A DNA stretch of 64,000 nucleotides from contig DBMP01000016.1 in the NCBI GenBank assembly GCA_002298145.1, positions 1 through 64,000 of the forward strand, written 5' to 3'. Under the pieces are notes generated by a model, which did no database searches, was not told where the DNA came from, and was given only the letters and a program-made list of their open reading frames with translations. Source of the stretch: Spartobacteria bacterium UBA695. GTDB lineage: Bacteria; Verrucomicrobiota; Verrucomicrobiia; Chthoniobacterales; Chthoniobacteraceae. Position numbers and translations under genes: made by a program. Shown here one piece after another: positions 40,112 through 48,384 of the stretch. How positions within the stretch are numbered: the first letter of the stretch is position 1; each line of letters starts with the position of its first letter.

Positions 40112-41281
40112 GTGCCCAAGCCCAGCATTCGCACCGGAAATTTCACCGAATCGGTCATTCGCCGGATGACCCGGATCTCCAATGCCCACCAGGCCGTCAA
40201 CCTGGCGCAGGGGTTTCCGGATTTCGATCCACCGGAGGCGCTTATCGCCGCCGCCGAGCACGCCGCGCGCCACGGTCCGCATCAATACGCCGTGACGTGG
40301 GGCGCGCCGAATTTCCGTGCGGCGCTGGCTCGCAAGCAAACCCGATGGACGGGCATACCGCTCGATCCGGATGCCCACATCGTGGTGACTTGCGGCAGCA
40401 CGGAGGCGATGATCGTCTCGATGATGACGGCCTGCAACCCGGGCGACAAAGTCATCGTCTTTTCGCCCTTCTACGAGAACTACGTGGCCGACGCTATTCT
40501 TTCGGGCGCCGAGCCGATCTACGTTCCGCTGCGGCCGCCGGAGTTCAATTTCGACCCGGCGGAGCTGCGGCGCGCCTTTGAGCAGCGGCCCAAGGCGCTT
40601 ATTCTTTGCAACCCGTCCAACCCGTCGGGGAAGGTCTTCACGCGCGAGGAACTGCTGCAGATCGCTTCGCTGGCGGAGGAGTTCGATACGTTCGTGATCA
40701 CCGACGAGGTGTATGAGCATATCGTGTATGCGCCGGGCGAGCACGTCTATTTCGCGTCGCTGCCGGGGATGTTCGAACGGACGCTCTCGTGCGGGTCGCT
40801 TTCGAAGACGTATTCGATCACCGGATGGCGGCTTGGTTACGTGATCGGTCCGGAGGCGGTGATCCCGCGCGCCCGCAACGTTCATGATTTCCTGACCGTG
40901 GGCGCGGCGGCTCCGTTGCAGGAAGCGGCGGTGACGGCGCTCGAATTGCCCGACGCCTACTACCATGAGCTGCAATGCATCTACACGGAAAAGCGCACGT
41001 TTTTTCTGGAGTGGCTCGACCGCGCGGGGCTGCGCTATACGAAACCCGATGGGGCGTATTACGTGATGGTTGATATTGGCGAATTTGGCTGGGAGGACGA
41101 CATAGCCTTTGCCGAATGGCTGACGCGGGAAGTGGGCGTGGCCGGGGTGCCAGGCTCCAGCTTCTTTCGCGAGCCGGTGCGGCATTTGATCCGTTTCCAT
41201 TTCGCCAAAAAGCGCACGACGCTGGAGGCGGCCGGGGAGCGCTTGCTCAAGCTGCGGGAAAAGGCGGCGGCGAGGTCATGA
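40112..41281 (+). CDS. Class I aminotransferase (methionine/aromatic/kynurenine type)
   Basis: 389 aa from a GTG at 40112. Fold-type I aminotransferase: NLAQGFPDFDPP, HQYAVTWGAPNFRAALA, ILCNPSNPSGKVFTREEL, DEVYEHIVY, SLSKTYSITGWRLGY with the PLP lysine. Closest in plan to YbdL/kynurenine aminotransferases, which accept methionine. Context 11 nt after the transsulfuration genes favours a sulfur amino acid or the 2-oxobutyrate released by the lyase. Overlaps the HAD gene by 4 nt. Confidence 0.82.
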   Translation: MPKPSIRTGNFTESVIRRMTRISNAHQAVNLAQGFPDFDPPEALIAAAEHAARHGPHQYAVTWGAPNFRAALARKQTRWTGIPLDPDAHIVVTCGSTEAMIVSMMTACNPGDKVIVFSPFYENYVADAILSGAEPIYVPLRPPEFNFDPAELRRAFEQRPKALILCNPSNPSGKVFTREELLQIASLAEEFDTFVITDEVYEHIVYAPGEHVYFASLPGMFERTLSCGSLSKTYSITGWRLGYVIGPEAVIPRARNVHDFLTVGAAAPLQEAAVTALELPDAYYHELQCIYTEKRTFFLEWLDRAGLRYTKPDGAYYVMVDIGEFGWEDDIAFAEWLTREVGVAGVPGSSFFREPVRHLIRFHFAKKRTTLEAAGERLLKLREKAAARS

Positions 41282-42129
41282 CCGAGGAATTTTTCCCCTA
41301 TCGGATGGCGGGCGTCGATCTGGATGGAACACTTCTCGGGCCGGAGAAACAGCTCAGTCCGGAGAATGCCGCGGCGATCTTTGTCTTGCAGGAAATGGGC
41401 GTGCGAGTGGTGCTTGCCTCGGGGCGGCGGCATGAAAGCATGCTCGCGCTGCACCGTGAGCTGGGGCTCGATACGCCGCTGGTTTCCTGCCAGGGCGCAC
41501 TCGTTAAACAGGCGCGTTCCGGGCGCGTTTTGTACGAGCAGAATGTTCCGGAAGACCTCGCGGCGGAGGTGGTGGACCTTGCGGCGTCGTCATCGAGCGG
41601 CAGCCTGCTTTATTTTCATCGCGATGCCATTTACGTCGCCCGGGAGGACCGGTTTACCGATGTTTTCAAGAACCGGGGCCGCCATCGGCTCACGGAGTGC
41701 GGTGACTTAACGCTGCTGGCCGGGTCCTCGCCGCAAAAGCTCGTCTGGGTGGATGTCCCCGAGCGAACGACCGCGAGGCTGGCTGCGTTGCGAGCGCGTT
41801 ATCAGGGCCGACTGGAATTGACGATCACCAGCCCGGATTACCTGGAATTTACGGCCTCCGGAGTGAACAAAGCGGAGGCGCTGGCGGCCGTGGCGGCGAG
41901 CTACGGCGTGGACGCTTCCGAGGTGATGGTTTTCGGAGACGGCAACAACGACGTGCCGATGTTCTGCTGGGCGGGGCTTAGTGTGGCGATGTCGTCGGCG
42001 ACGGCGCAGGCCAAGAGCGCCGCATCCCATGTCGCGCCGGCGGGCGATCCGCGCACGAGTTTCTCGCGGGCGGTGGCATTGGCGCTGGCGACCTCGCCGG
42101 TATTACGCGAGCTGGCCCGGCAGGCTTGA
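41278..42129 (+). CDS. Cof-type HAD phosphatase
   Basis: 283 aa from the ATG at 41278 (overlap with the aminotransferase stop). Motif I DLDGTLL (14-20; nucleophile Asp14), motif II ASGRR, motif IV GDGNNDVPMF, type IIB cap domain between. Broad sugar-phosphate or cofactor phosphatase. Substrate unknown; cotranscribed with the aminotransferase. Last gene of the plus-strand run before a convergent operon. Confidence 0.85.
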   Translation: MTEEFFPYRMAGVDLDGTLLGPEKQLSPENAAAIFVLQEMGVRVVLASGRRHESMLALHRELGLDTPLVSCQGALVKQARSGRVLYEQNVPEDLAAEVVDLAASSSSGSLLYFHRDAIYVAREDRFTDVFKNRGRHRLTECGDLTLLAGSSPQKLVWVDVPERTTARLAALRARYQGRLELTITSPDYLEFTASGVNKAEALAAVAASYGVDASEVMVFGDGNNDVPMFCWAGLSVAMSSATAQAKSAASHVAPAGDPRTSFSRAVALALATSPVLRELARQA

Positions 42130-42158
42130 TACGAGTTTCACAGTCATCCACCAATAAA

Positions 42159-42234
42159 TGGCCTCTCTATAAAAAATATTTCACGCAAAGGCGCAAAGAA
42201 GGCAGGTGCATCTCTTCTTTGCGTCTTTGCGTGA
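42159..42234. repeat. Dispersed repeat with long inverted repeat
   Basis: 42181-42201 and 42214-42234 are 21-bp arms with one mismatch (TCACGCAAAGGCGCAAAGAAG). 42159-42190 matches 1-32 in inverse orientation. CGCAAAG-unit elements of this sort are common intergenic repeats. Placed between convergent genes, it may also act as a terminator. Confidence 0.65.
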
Positions 42235-42280
42235 GACTTTATGCCTTTTATCGGGGTAAATCGCAAAAGGCGGGCCCCGT

Positions 42281-43330
42281 TTATTCCGCCCCGGCGACGG
42301 CGCGGGTCAGGGCGTGGATGTTGCCGAGCGGCGTGGCGCTGGCTATGGAGCACGACGGGCAGACGATGTGCGTGCCGTCGGCCACGATGCGCCGGGTGAC
42401 GTTCCCGATGGCGTCGGCCTGGCCGTTGTGCAGGAGAAACGTGCTGACGTTGCCGACCACCGTTAAATTCGGATGGCGCTCGCGTAACGCGGCGATGGAA
42501 ACCTTGGCGTCGGGCAGGAAGCCGGTGGCGTGCAGCGCGTCGAGCGATTCCGCCGCTCGGTCCACGGCCCCGCACATGTGCAGGATCACGGGAACGCCCG
42601 TGGCCTGGAGGCGGTCGATCAGGCAGTTGAGGTGCGGCAGCGCTACGTCGGCGAAACGCTTCGGGCCGATCAATTCCGGCGTCGCCGTATCTTCGCAAAC
42701 GGTCAGGACATCGGCTCCAGCCTCGATGAAGGCCCAGCCCAGGGCGGCCAGGAAATCGCCGGTGTATTCCAGCAGCGCCCCGGCCTCGGCGGGAGCGGTA
42801 CGCAGTTCCTTGAAAAAAGCCACCGGCTCGACCAGCTCCGCTGCCACGCTGAGCGGCCCCAGGAGGTTGCCGACGATGGGGAGGTCGCCCGCCGTTTCCA
42901 CCAGCCGCCGAATGGCCTCGATGGCTACGGGTACGCGGCCGGTTCGCAGCAGTTCCTCCACGGGGCGACGGGGAACGTCGCGAGCGTGCTGGTAGGGCTC
43001 GCGGATGATTCGGGCTTCCGTGCGCTCGTCGCCGAGCTCCACGGGAACGCCGAAGGCATCCGCTTCGAGCGTGGCGCAGAGCGGCACGCCCACCGACTCG
43101 AAGCCGGTAATGCGTGCCGCCGCGAGCGCGAGTTTGGCCATCTCTTCCGCATCGAGGTGCGCCTGGGGCAGGCTGCTGCCGGATTGGGCGACGACCTCGG
43201 CCGTCAGCGCGGTGAGGGCTCCCCCGGTGCAGATCACTGGGGGACGGTCCACCGGTTTGCGGGCGAGCGCGCTCAGCAAGCGGGCGCGGCGGCCTGTGGG
43301 AACCGGACGATGGGGAAGAGACTGGCTCAT
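42281..43330 (-). CDS. UroD/MtbA-family methyltransferase
   Basis: 349 aa. Same plan as the product of 31846: RPPVICTGGALTALTAE, ILHMCGAVDRAAESL (His and Cys zinc ligands) and CPSCSIASATPLGN (third Cys). Last gene of a minus-strand operon, corrinoid protein - UroD protein - this gene. Probably transfers methyl from the corrinoid carrier encoded at 44424 to a thiol acceptor. Substrate not readable. Confidence 0.83.
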   Translation of the reverse strand: MSQSLPHRPVPTGRRARLLSALARKPVDRPPVICTGGALTALTAEVVAQSGSSLPQAHLDAEEMAKLALAAARITGFESVGVPLCATLEADAFGVPVELGDERTEARIIREPYQHARDVPRRPVEELLRTGRVPVAIEAIRRLVETAGDLPIVGNLLGPLSVAAELVEPVAFFKELRTAPAEAGALLEYTGDFLAALGWAFIEAGADVLTVCEDTATPELIGPKRFADVALPHLNCLIDRLQATGVPVILHMCGAVDRAAESLDALHATGFLPDAKVSIAALRERHPNLTVVGNVSTFLLHNGQADAIGNVTRRIVADGTHIVCPSCSIASATPLGNIHALTRAVAGAE

Positions 43331-43341
43331 GCTATTGGATA

Positions 43342-44427
43342 TTATTCGTATTGACCGTAGAGGCGGCCCGCTTCGACCATTGTTTTGGCGCTGAGCAGGT
43401 TGCCATGGGGTGGAAATTCGCAGCCGGTGGAGAGAATGAAGCCCCCGTCGGCCACCTTGAACGTCTCGATGTGTTCGCGGCTGAGTTCCCGCACGCCCTC
43501 CTGCGAGAGAACGTGGCCCACCTGGGCCGGATCGACGCCGCCGATGGTGACGACTTTCTTGCCCCAGTTCTCGGCATGCTCGGTCCAGCTTTTGGACCCA
43601 TAGGCCGGGTAGGCATGGGAGATGCCGACCGGGTTGATGTTCTCGATCACCTTGTCGAAGTACACGCCGTCGCCGCAGTTGTGCACGATCACGGCCGCCC
43701 CTGCCTCGCGCACCGCGTCGGCAATCGCGCCGACGAACGGGCCCTCGAAACGGTTCCAGGTCTCCTTTTTCAGAATGGTGGCCGAGGAATAGAGCGGATC
43801 GATCACGATGGCGTGGGCTCCCGCGCGAACCTGCGCCACGGCGTAGTCGATGAGCGTGAGGTTGATCGTCTGCACCGCCTCCAGCACGCGCGCGGGGTGG
43901 CGGATGAGGTCTTTAAATAGCTCGGCATGGCCGCGAATCTGCGAAAGCACGCCCAGCGGTCCGTAGACAAAGCCCATGACCGGCACCGTCTGGCCGCGTG
44001 CTTTTGCAAGGCCGTGGACGATATCGATGACCGTTTTCATCCGGCGCGTTTTGGTCGGATCGACGCGCTTGATTTTGTCGTAATCGTCGGCGGATTTGAG
44101 GTACTGATCATCGAAGTCGGGATACGCCGTGCCGTTCTCCGGGAAGATGAGCTTCTGGCCGAAATCCTCCGCCTCGACGGAGAGATCCACCAGCGTCAGG
44201 AAGCCGTCGAAGCCGATCAAGTCTTGCGCGGCGACGAGGCTGGCCGTGGCCGCCTCGGCATCCTGGGACCACCGGGCGTAGCTGATGCCGGTGACGCGTC
44301 GGGATGCGCCGCAGACGAGCGGGGCCACGGGAACGCGGTCGGGTTTCTTGTATTGAAGGGCGAGCACCACGCGCTCCAGCGAGGAGAGCTGATCTTTCTT
44401 CGGGACGGGTCGGGTTGCCGTGCTCAC
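43342..44427 (-). CDS. UroD-family methyltransferase
   Basis: 361 aa. UroD superfamily with HNCGDGVYFDKVIENINPVG and the distal TGCEFPPHGN, giving the H-x-C...C zinc set. Different subgroup from the MtbA-like copies; it has RVPVAPLVCGASRRVTG near the start, which suggests a substrate-specific methyltransferase that charges the corrinoid protein. Overlaps the corrinoid gene by 4 nt and precedes 42281-43330 by 11 nt. Confidence 0.82.
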   Translation of the reverse strand: MSTATRPVPKKDQLSSLERVVLALQYKKPDRVPVAPLVCGASRRVTGISYARWSQDAEAATASLVAAQDLIGFDGFLTLVDLSVEAEDFGQKLIFPENGTAYPDFDDQYLKSADDYDKIKRVDPTKTRRMKTVIDIVHGLAKARGQTVPVMGFVYGPLGVLSQIRGHAELFKDLIRHPARVLEAVQTINLTLIDYAVAQVRAGAHAIVIDPLYSSATILKKETWNRFEGPFVGAIADAVREAGAAVIVHNCGDGVYFDKVIENINPVGISHAYPAYGSKSWTEHAENWGKKVVTIGGVDPAQVGHVLSQEGVRELSREHIETFKVADGGFILSTGCEFPPHGNLLSAKTMVEAGRLYGQYE

Positions 44428-45089
44428 GCTGCTACCTCCTTGCGCTTTTCGAGGAGTTGCTTGGCGAGGTAGACCGCGTGCGAAGCCTTGGAGCCGTAGC
44501 CGTCGGCGCCGATCTTGTCGGCATAGGATTGCGAAATGGGCGCGCCGCCGATGATGACGATAAATTCCTCGCGGATGCCTTCCTGGTTCAGGATGCGGAT
44601 GACCTCGGCCATGCCTTCCATGGTGGTGGTCATCAGCGTGCCGATGGCGATGATTTCCGCGCCGACTTCCTTGGCCCGGTCCACGAAGGTCTGCGGCGGC
44701 ACGTCGCGGCCCAGGTCGATCACCTCGAAGCCGCCCACGTCGAGCATCAGGCGCACGAGGTTCTTGCCAATGTCGTGGGTGTCCCCCTGGATGACGCCGA
44801 TGACGACTTTGGCTTTGTGAGCCTCGCCGCTGCGCTTGACGTGCGGCTTGAGGATGTCGAGCCCGGCGTACATGGCGTCGGCGGCGATCAGCAGCTCGGG
44901 GATGAAGTAGACCTCCTCATCGAAAAGCTTGCCCGCGCGGTCCACTCCGGCCACCAGGCCCTGTTCAATGGTTTCCCATGCGTCGTAACCCTTTTCAACG
45001 GCTTCGCGCGCCAAGGCCGCGGTTTGCTCTTCGTCCAGATCGTTTACGGCGGTGGCCAGTTTTTCGTAAAATTCTTGCTGAGTACTCAT
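44424..45089 (-). CDS. Corrinoid (B12)-binding methyl carrier protein 2
   Basis: 221 aa, equal in length and very similar to carrier 1. Helical cap, then GDTHDIGKN (102-110; His105 binds cobalt), TLMTTTMEGM and IGGAPISQSYA. First gene of the 45089-42281 operon, transcribed divergently from the ABC transporter operon with operator sites in between. Confidence 0.9.
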   Translation of the reverse strand: MSTQQEFYEKLATAVNDLDEEQTAALAREAVEKGYDAWETIEQGLVAGVDRAGKLFDEEVYFIPELLIAADAMYAGLDILKPHVKRSGEAHKAKVVIGVIQGDTHDIGKNLVRLMLDVGGFEVIDLGRDVPPQTFVDRAKEVGAEIIAIGTLMTTTMEGMAEVIRILNQEGIREEFIVIIGGAPISQSYADKIGADGYGSKASHAVYLAKQLLEKRKEVAA

Positions 45090-45225
45090 ACTCGATAAGT
45101 TGGTCTCTCGGCGAGCGAAGAACCGGCCGCCGCCCGAGAGGGGTTTTATAGTGGTTTAGTGTTGGTGAGGCCGCCTCCGGTGGTGCTGTTGGGCGGTGCA
45201 AGTCCTTTTAGATAGAGTTAAACCG

Positions 45226-45243
45226 ATCCAGTATTCTGGTTTG
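45226..45243 (-). promoter_or_regulatory. Motif M2, copy 2
   Basis: Minus strand AACCAGAATACTGGAT, about 12 nt downstream of S3 in the direction of the corrinoid operon. Confidence 0.5.
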
Positions 45244-45251
45244 AAAACGAT

Positions 45252-45275
45252 GTATACCTACTTAGTGGGTGTATG
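45252..45275. promoter_or_regulatory. Organosulfur-regulon operator, site S3
   Basis: ATACCTACTTAGTGGGTGT flanked by AT; palindromic around a central T (ACCTACT/AGTGGGT, one mismatch). The reverse strand shares ACCCACTAAGTAGGT with S2 and S4. Serves the minus-strand corrinoid operon. Confidence 0.6.
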
Positions 45276-45324
45276 AAAGGTATTTCTTTTTGTTTTTCGG
45301 TCGTTTTTGCCTGGACAGAAATAG

Positions 45325-45347
45325 CACCCACCAAGTAAGTAGGTGTA
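45325..45347. promoter_or_regulatory. Organosulfur-regulon operator, site S4
   Basis: CACCCACCAAGTAAGTAGG followed by TGTA. Differs from S2 at two of 22 positions. Serves the plus-strand ABC transporter operon. Confidence 0.65.
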
Positions 45348-45352
45348 AATAC

Positions 45353-45370
45353 AAACCAGACGACTGGATT
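45353..45370 (+). promoter_or_regulatory. Motif M2, copy 3
   Basis: AACCAGACGACTGGAT, directly downstream of S4. Confidence 0.5.
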
Positions 45371-45478
45371 AGCGACAACCAAGACTGACCCTGCGGATCA
45401 GACAGACTGAAGGCGGGGGGAAAGAAAAACAAAAAACCGATCGGCGGGCCCCTCGCAAGGCCCGGCTGATGATTGCTC

Positions 45479-46597
45479 ATGAAAACCAAATTTGTACTCA
45501 GCACCCTTGCGGCCCTCGCCGCGGGGCTTCAATTCGCCGCTGTCGTCCATGCTGACGAAGTGGTCCGGGTCGGCCATCTGCCGGTCACGGGACATGCGAA
45601 ATTTTTCATCGCCAAGGAAGAGGGCTTCTTTAAGGAGGAAGGCCTGGACGTCCAGCTCGTCGAGTTCGCCAACTCGGCTGACGGCCTGGCGGCGCTGCGC
45701 GGTGGCAAGCTCGACCTCGGCGCGTTCGGGACCACGGCCCCGCTGCTCCATATTTCCAAGGGAGCCGAGATCAGGATCATCGGCGGCGTTATGGGCGAGG
45801 ATGCGGCGATCATCACGACGCCGGAAAATGCCGCTTCGGTCCAGAAGATCACTGATTTGAAGGGCAAAAAGCTGGCGACGGTGCGCCTGGCCACGGGCGA
45901 CGCCGTGGTGCGCGGCGCGCTGGATGCCGCCGGGGTGGACTGGAAAAAGGACGTGCAGATTTTCGAGCTAAAGAACCCGCCCGCCGTGTTGGAAGCCGTG
46001 AAGTCCGGCCAGGTGGACGCCGGGCTCATCTGGGGGCCGTTTGATTTCAAGGCCGAGGAACAGGGGCTGAAGGTAACCATCCGCAGCCATGCGCTCCAGC
46101 CGGGCCACCCGTGCTGCCGCCTGACCATCAACGCCAAGGACGCCGAAACGCGCCCCGAGGTGTGGACCAAATTCATCCACGCCTTCCTGAAAGCGGAGAA
46201 ATTCGCACAGGATAACCATGAGAAGACGCTCGATGATATTCAGAAATACTTGAAGCTCGACCGTGCGCTGATCGAAAAGGCCTACTACGACGGCTACCTC
46301 GACCAGGCGTCGGACCCGAACGTCGATGGCGTAGTCTCCTTCTGGAAGACGATGCTCAAGAGCGGTTTCGCGGAATCCAATCTCGATATCCGCAGCTTCA
46401 TCACCACGAAGTTCTACGAGCAGGCGCTCAATCAACTGGCCAAGGAGCAGCCCAACGAACCTTTCTGGCAGCAGCGGCTCAAGACTTTCACCGACCGCGA
46501 TAACCTCGCGAAGCCCCTGGCCGCGACCAAGGCGGACGACGGCTGGGTAAAGGTCGCCGCCACCAAGGCGCCGCAGGCCGAGTGCTGCCACCAGTAG
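45479..46597 (+). CDS. NitT/TauT-type ABC substrate-binding protein
   Basis: 372 aa from the ATG at 45479; a TTG two codons earlier is less likely. Signal peptide (LAALAAGLQFAAVVHA). SsuA/TauA-like fold: VRVGHLPVTGHAKFFIAKEEGFFKEEGLDV, SADGLAALRGGKLDLGAFGTTAPLLHISKGAEI, NPPAVLEAVKSGQVDAGLIWGPF. The family binds sulfonates, taurine, nitrate or other small anions. Ends in an unusual CCHQ and has a CC pair in the second lobe. Context with corrinoid methyltransferases suggests an S- or N-methylated substrate. Confidence 0.85.
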   Translation: MKTKFVLSTLAALAAGLQFAAVVHADEVVRVGHLPVTGHAKFFIAKEEGFFKEEGLDVQLVEFANSADGLAALRGGKLDLGAFGTTAPLLHISKGAEIRIIGGVMGEDAAIITTPENAASVQKITDLKGKKLATVRLATGDAVVRGALDAAGVDWKKDVQIFELKNPPAVLEAVKSGQVDAGLIWGPFDFKAEEQGLKVTIRSHALQPGHPCCRLTINAKDAETRPEVWTKFIHAFLKAEKFAQDNHEKTLDDIQKYLKLDRALIEKAYYDGYLDQASDPNVDGVVSFWKTMLKSGFAESNLDIRSFITTKFYEQALNQLAKEQPNEPFWQQRLKTFTDRDNLAKPLAATKADDGWVKVAATKAPQAECCHQ

Positions 46598-46669
46598 ATC
46601 TTTGGGCCACGGATGGGCTGCCGCGGTAATCCCGTTTTGCCGCGGCACCCATCGACTTTTTTTTAAGAC

Positions 46670-47521
46670 ATGACGCTTACGGATACTCCAACAAAGAATT
46701 CCGCGCCCGGCCGGGGCCTTGAAGTTCAAGGGCTTCGTTTCGGCTACAACGGAACAACGATTCTTTCCGAGGTTGACCTGGCCATCCACGAGGGGGAATT
46801 TATCAGCCTCCTGGGGCCGAGTGGCTGCGGCAAGACGACCCTTTTGCGCATCCTGGCTGGCCTGGAAACGCCGGGCGCAGGGGCGGTTTCATGGAAAGGG
46901 AAGGCGATCACCGGCCCCTCGCTGGAACGGGGCGTGGTCTTCCAGGACTACTCGCTCTTTCCCTGGATGAGCCTGCTGCAAAACATCACGCTCGCCATCG
47001 CGAAAGCGCAGCCCGGGATCAGCGCCAAATGGCGCAGGCAGCTGGCCGAGGATTATCTCGAAATGGTCGGCTTGGCCGGTGCGGCGCGGAAGTATCCCCT
47101 GGAGCTCTCCGGCGGCATGCAGCAGCGTGGGGCGATTGCCCGGACGCTGGCGGTGGGCTCGCCGGTGCTGCTGATGGACGAGCCCTTCGGGGCGCTGGAC
47201 CCGGTGAACCGGGCCCGGTTACAGGATTTGCTGCTGGAGGTCTGGTCGGGAACGACCGCGCGCAAGACGGTGGTTTTCGTAACGCACGATGTGGAGGAGG
47301 CGCTTTATCTTTCGGACCGCGTCATCATGCTCGGGTCTTCGCCCGGGCGGGTGATCCACGAATTGCGCGTTCCCTTCGGGCGGCCCCGCGTGCGCCGCGA
47401 TCTGGTCGGCTCGGACGAGTTCACCCGCCTGCGCGCCGACATCGACGCCCGGTTCCGTCGCGATGTGATCGAGCGGATCGAGGCCGACTCCACCGTTAAC
47501 AGTGAAGGAGAGGGAGTATGA
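46670..47521 (+). CDS. NitT/TauT-type ABC transporter ATPase
   Basis: 283 aa. SsuB/TauB type: Walker A GPSGCGKT, QDYSLFPWMSLLQNI, LSGGMQQRGAIARTL, Walker B VLLMDEPFGALD, H-loop VTHDVEEALYLSDR. 72 nt after the binding-protein gene and in ATGA overlap with the permease gene. Confidence 0.9.
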   Translation: MTLTDTPTKNSAPGRGLEVQGLRFGYNGTTILSEVDLAIHEGEFISLLGPSGCGKTTLLRILAGLETPGAGAVSWKGKAITGPSLERGVVFQDYSLFPWMSLLQNITLAIAKAQPGISAKWRRQLAEDYLEMVGLAGAARKYPLELSGGMQQRGAIARTLAVGSPVLLMDEPFGALDPVNRARLQDLLLEVWSGTTARKTVVFVTHDVEEALYLSDRVIMLGSSPGRVIHELRVPFGRPRVRRDLVGSDEFTRLRADIDARFRRDVIERIEADSTVNSEGEGV

Positions 47522-48384
47522 GTTCTACATTTTCACCCGAGGCCTCGCTGAATGGGGCCTCGTCGATTGCCGGGGAAGCGGCCACGGCTGGAGCCGTGAA
47601 GGTTCAGGGGCATCAGCGGCAGGGGCGGGTGTTTTCGCCATTACGCTTTCTCGTGGGCAAGGAGGGGATCCTCTTTTTGCTGGCCCTGGTGGCGCTTTGG
47701 CAGGTGGTCAGCGGGCTTCATTTCCGAGGCGGCTACCTGTTCCCGTCGCCGCTGGTAACGGCCCAGGCGCTGCAAAAATCGCTGCCGGAATTGCTCAAGG
47801 GCACGGTTTCTTCGTTCCTGATCTTGATTCCCGGGCTGCTGCTGGCCATTGCGCTGGGGATTTTCTGGGGGCTCTTGGTGGGGACTACCCCGTTTTTGAG
47901 CCGGATGTTCTCGCCCTTTGCGCGCTTCGCCTCGCCGGTGCCGCCGACGATCTACGTCCCCTACGCCATCGCGCTCTTGCCGACCTTCCAGACGGCGGCC
48001 GGGTTCGTGGTGTTTATCGGGGCGTTCTGGCCGGTATTCTTGAATACCGTGGCGGGGGCTTCGTCGCTGCAACAGCGTTACCGGGACAGCGCGCGCATCC
48101 TTGGGCTGGGGCGTGTGGAGTACTTGGTGCGCATTGTTTTCCCGGCCGCGCTGCCGCATATTTTCTCCGGCATCAGCGTGGGTCTGGTGTTCGCGTTCAT
48201 CCTTTTGACGGTCGCCGAACTCTTTGGGGCCAATGCCGGGCTCGGGCGCTTCATTCAACTTTATGCCGACTACGCGGAGTACCCGCGCATGGTGGCGGGT
48301 ATCCTTTACACCGGCGTGGTGGTCTTGATTGTTACGGAAATTGTCGAACAGATTAAGCGCCGGGCGCTATTCTGGGTAAAATGA
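47518..48384 (+). CDS. NitT/TauT-type ABC transporter permease
   Basis: 288 aa. About six membrane helices with the EAA-type loop LQQRYRDSARILGLGRVEYLVRIVFPAALPHIFSGI. N-terminal 40 residues are polar and cytoplasmic. Overlaps the ATPase gene and the next methyltransferase gene by 4 nt each, so import and methyl transfer are translationally coupled. Confidence 0.88.
   Translation: MSSTFSPEASLNGASSIAGEAATAGAVKVQGHQRQGRVFSPLRFLVGKEGILFLLALVALWQVVSGLHFRGGYLFPSPLVTAQALQKSLPELLKGTVSSFLILIPGLLLAIALGIFWGLLVGTTPFLSRMFSPFARFASPVPPTIYVPYAIALLPTFQTAAGFVVFIGAFWPVFLNTVAGASSLQQRYRDSARILGLGRVEYLVRIVFPAALPHIFSGISVGLVFAFILLTVAELFGANAGLGRFIQLYADYAEYPRMVAGILYTGVVVLIVTEIVEQIKRRALFWVK

Larger units (their letters stand above)
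45090..45478. other. Divergent control region: corrinoid operon / ABC operon
   Basis: 389 bases, no gene. Near-symmetric layout: M2 (45226-45243, minus), S3 (45252-45275), AT-rich centre, S4 (45325-45347), M2 (45353-45370, plus). Each divergent transcript therefore has one S site and one M2 site, with M2 on the downstream side. Confidence 0.65.
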
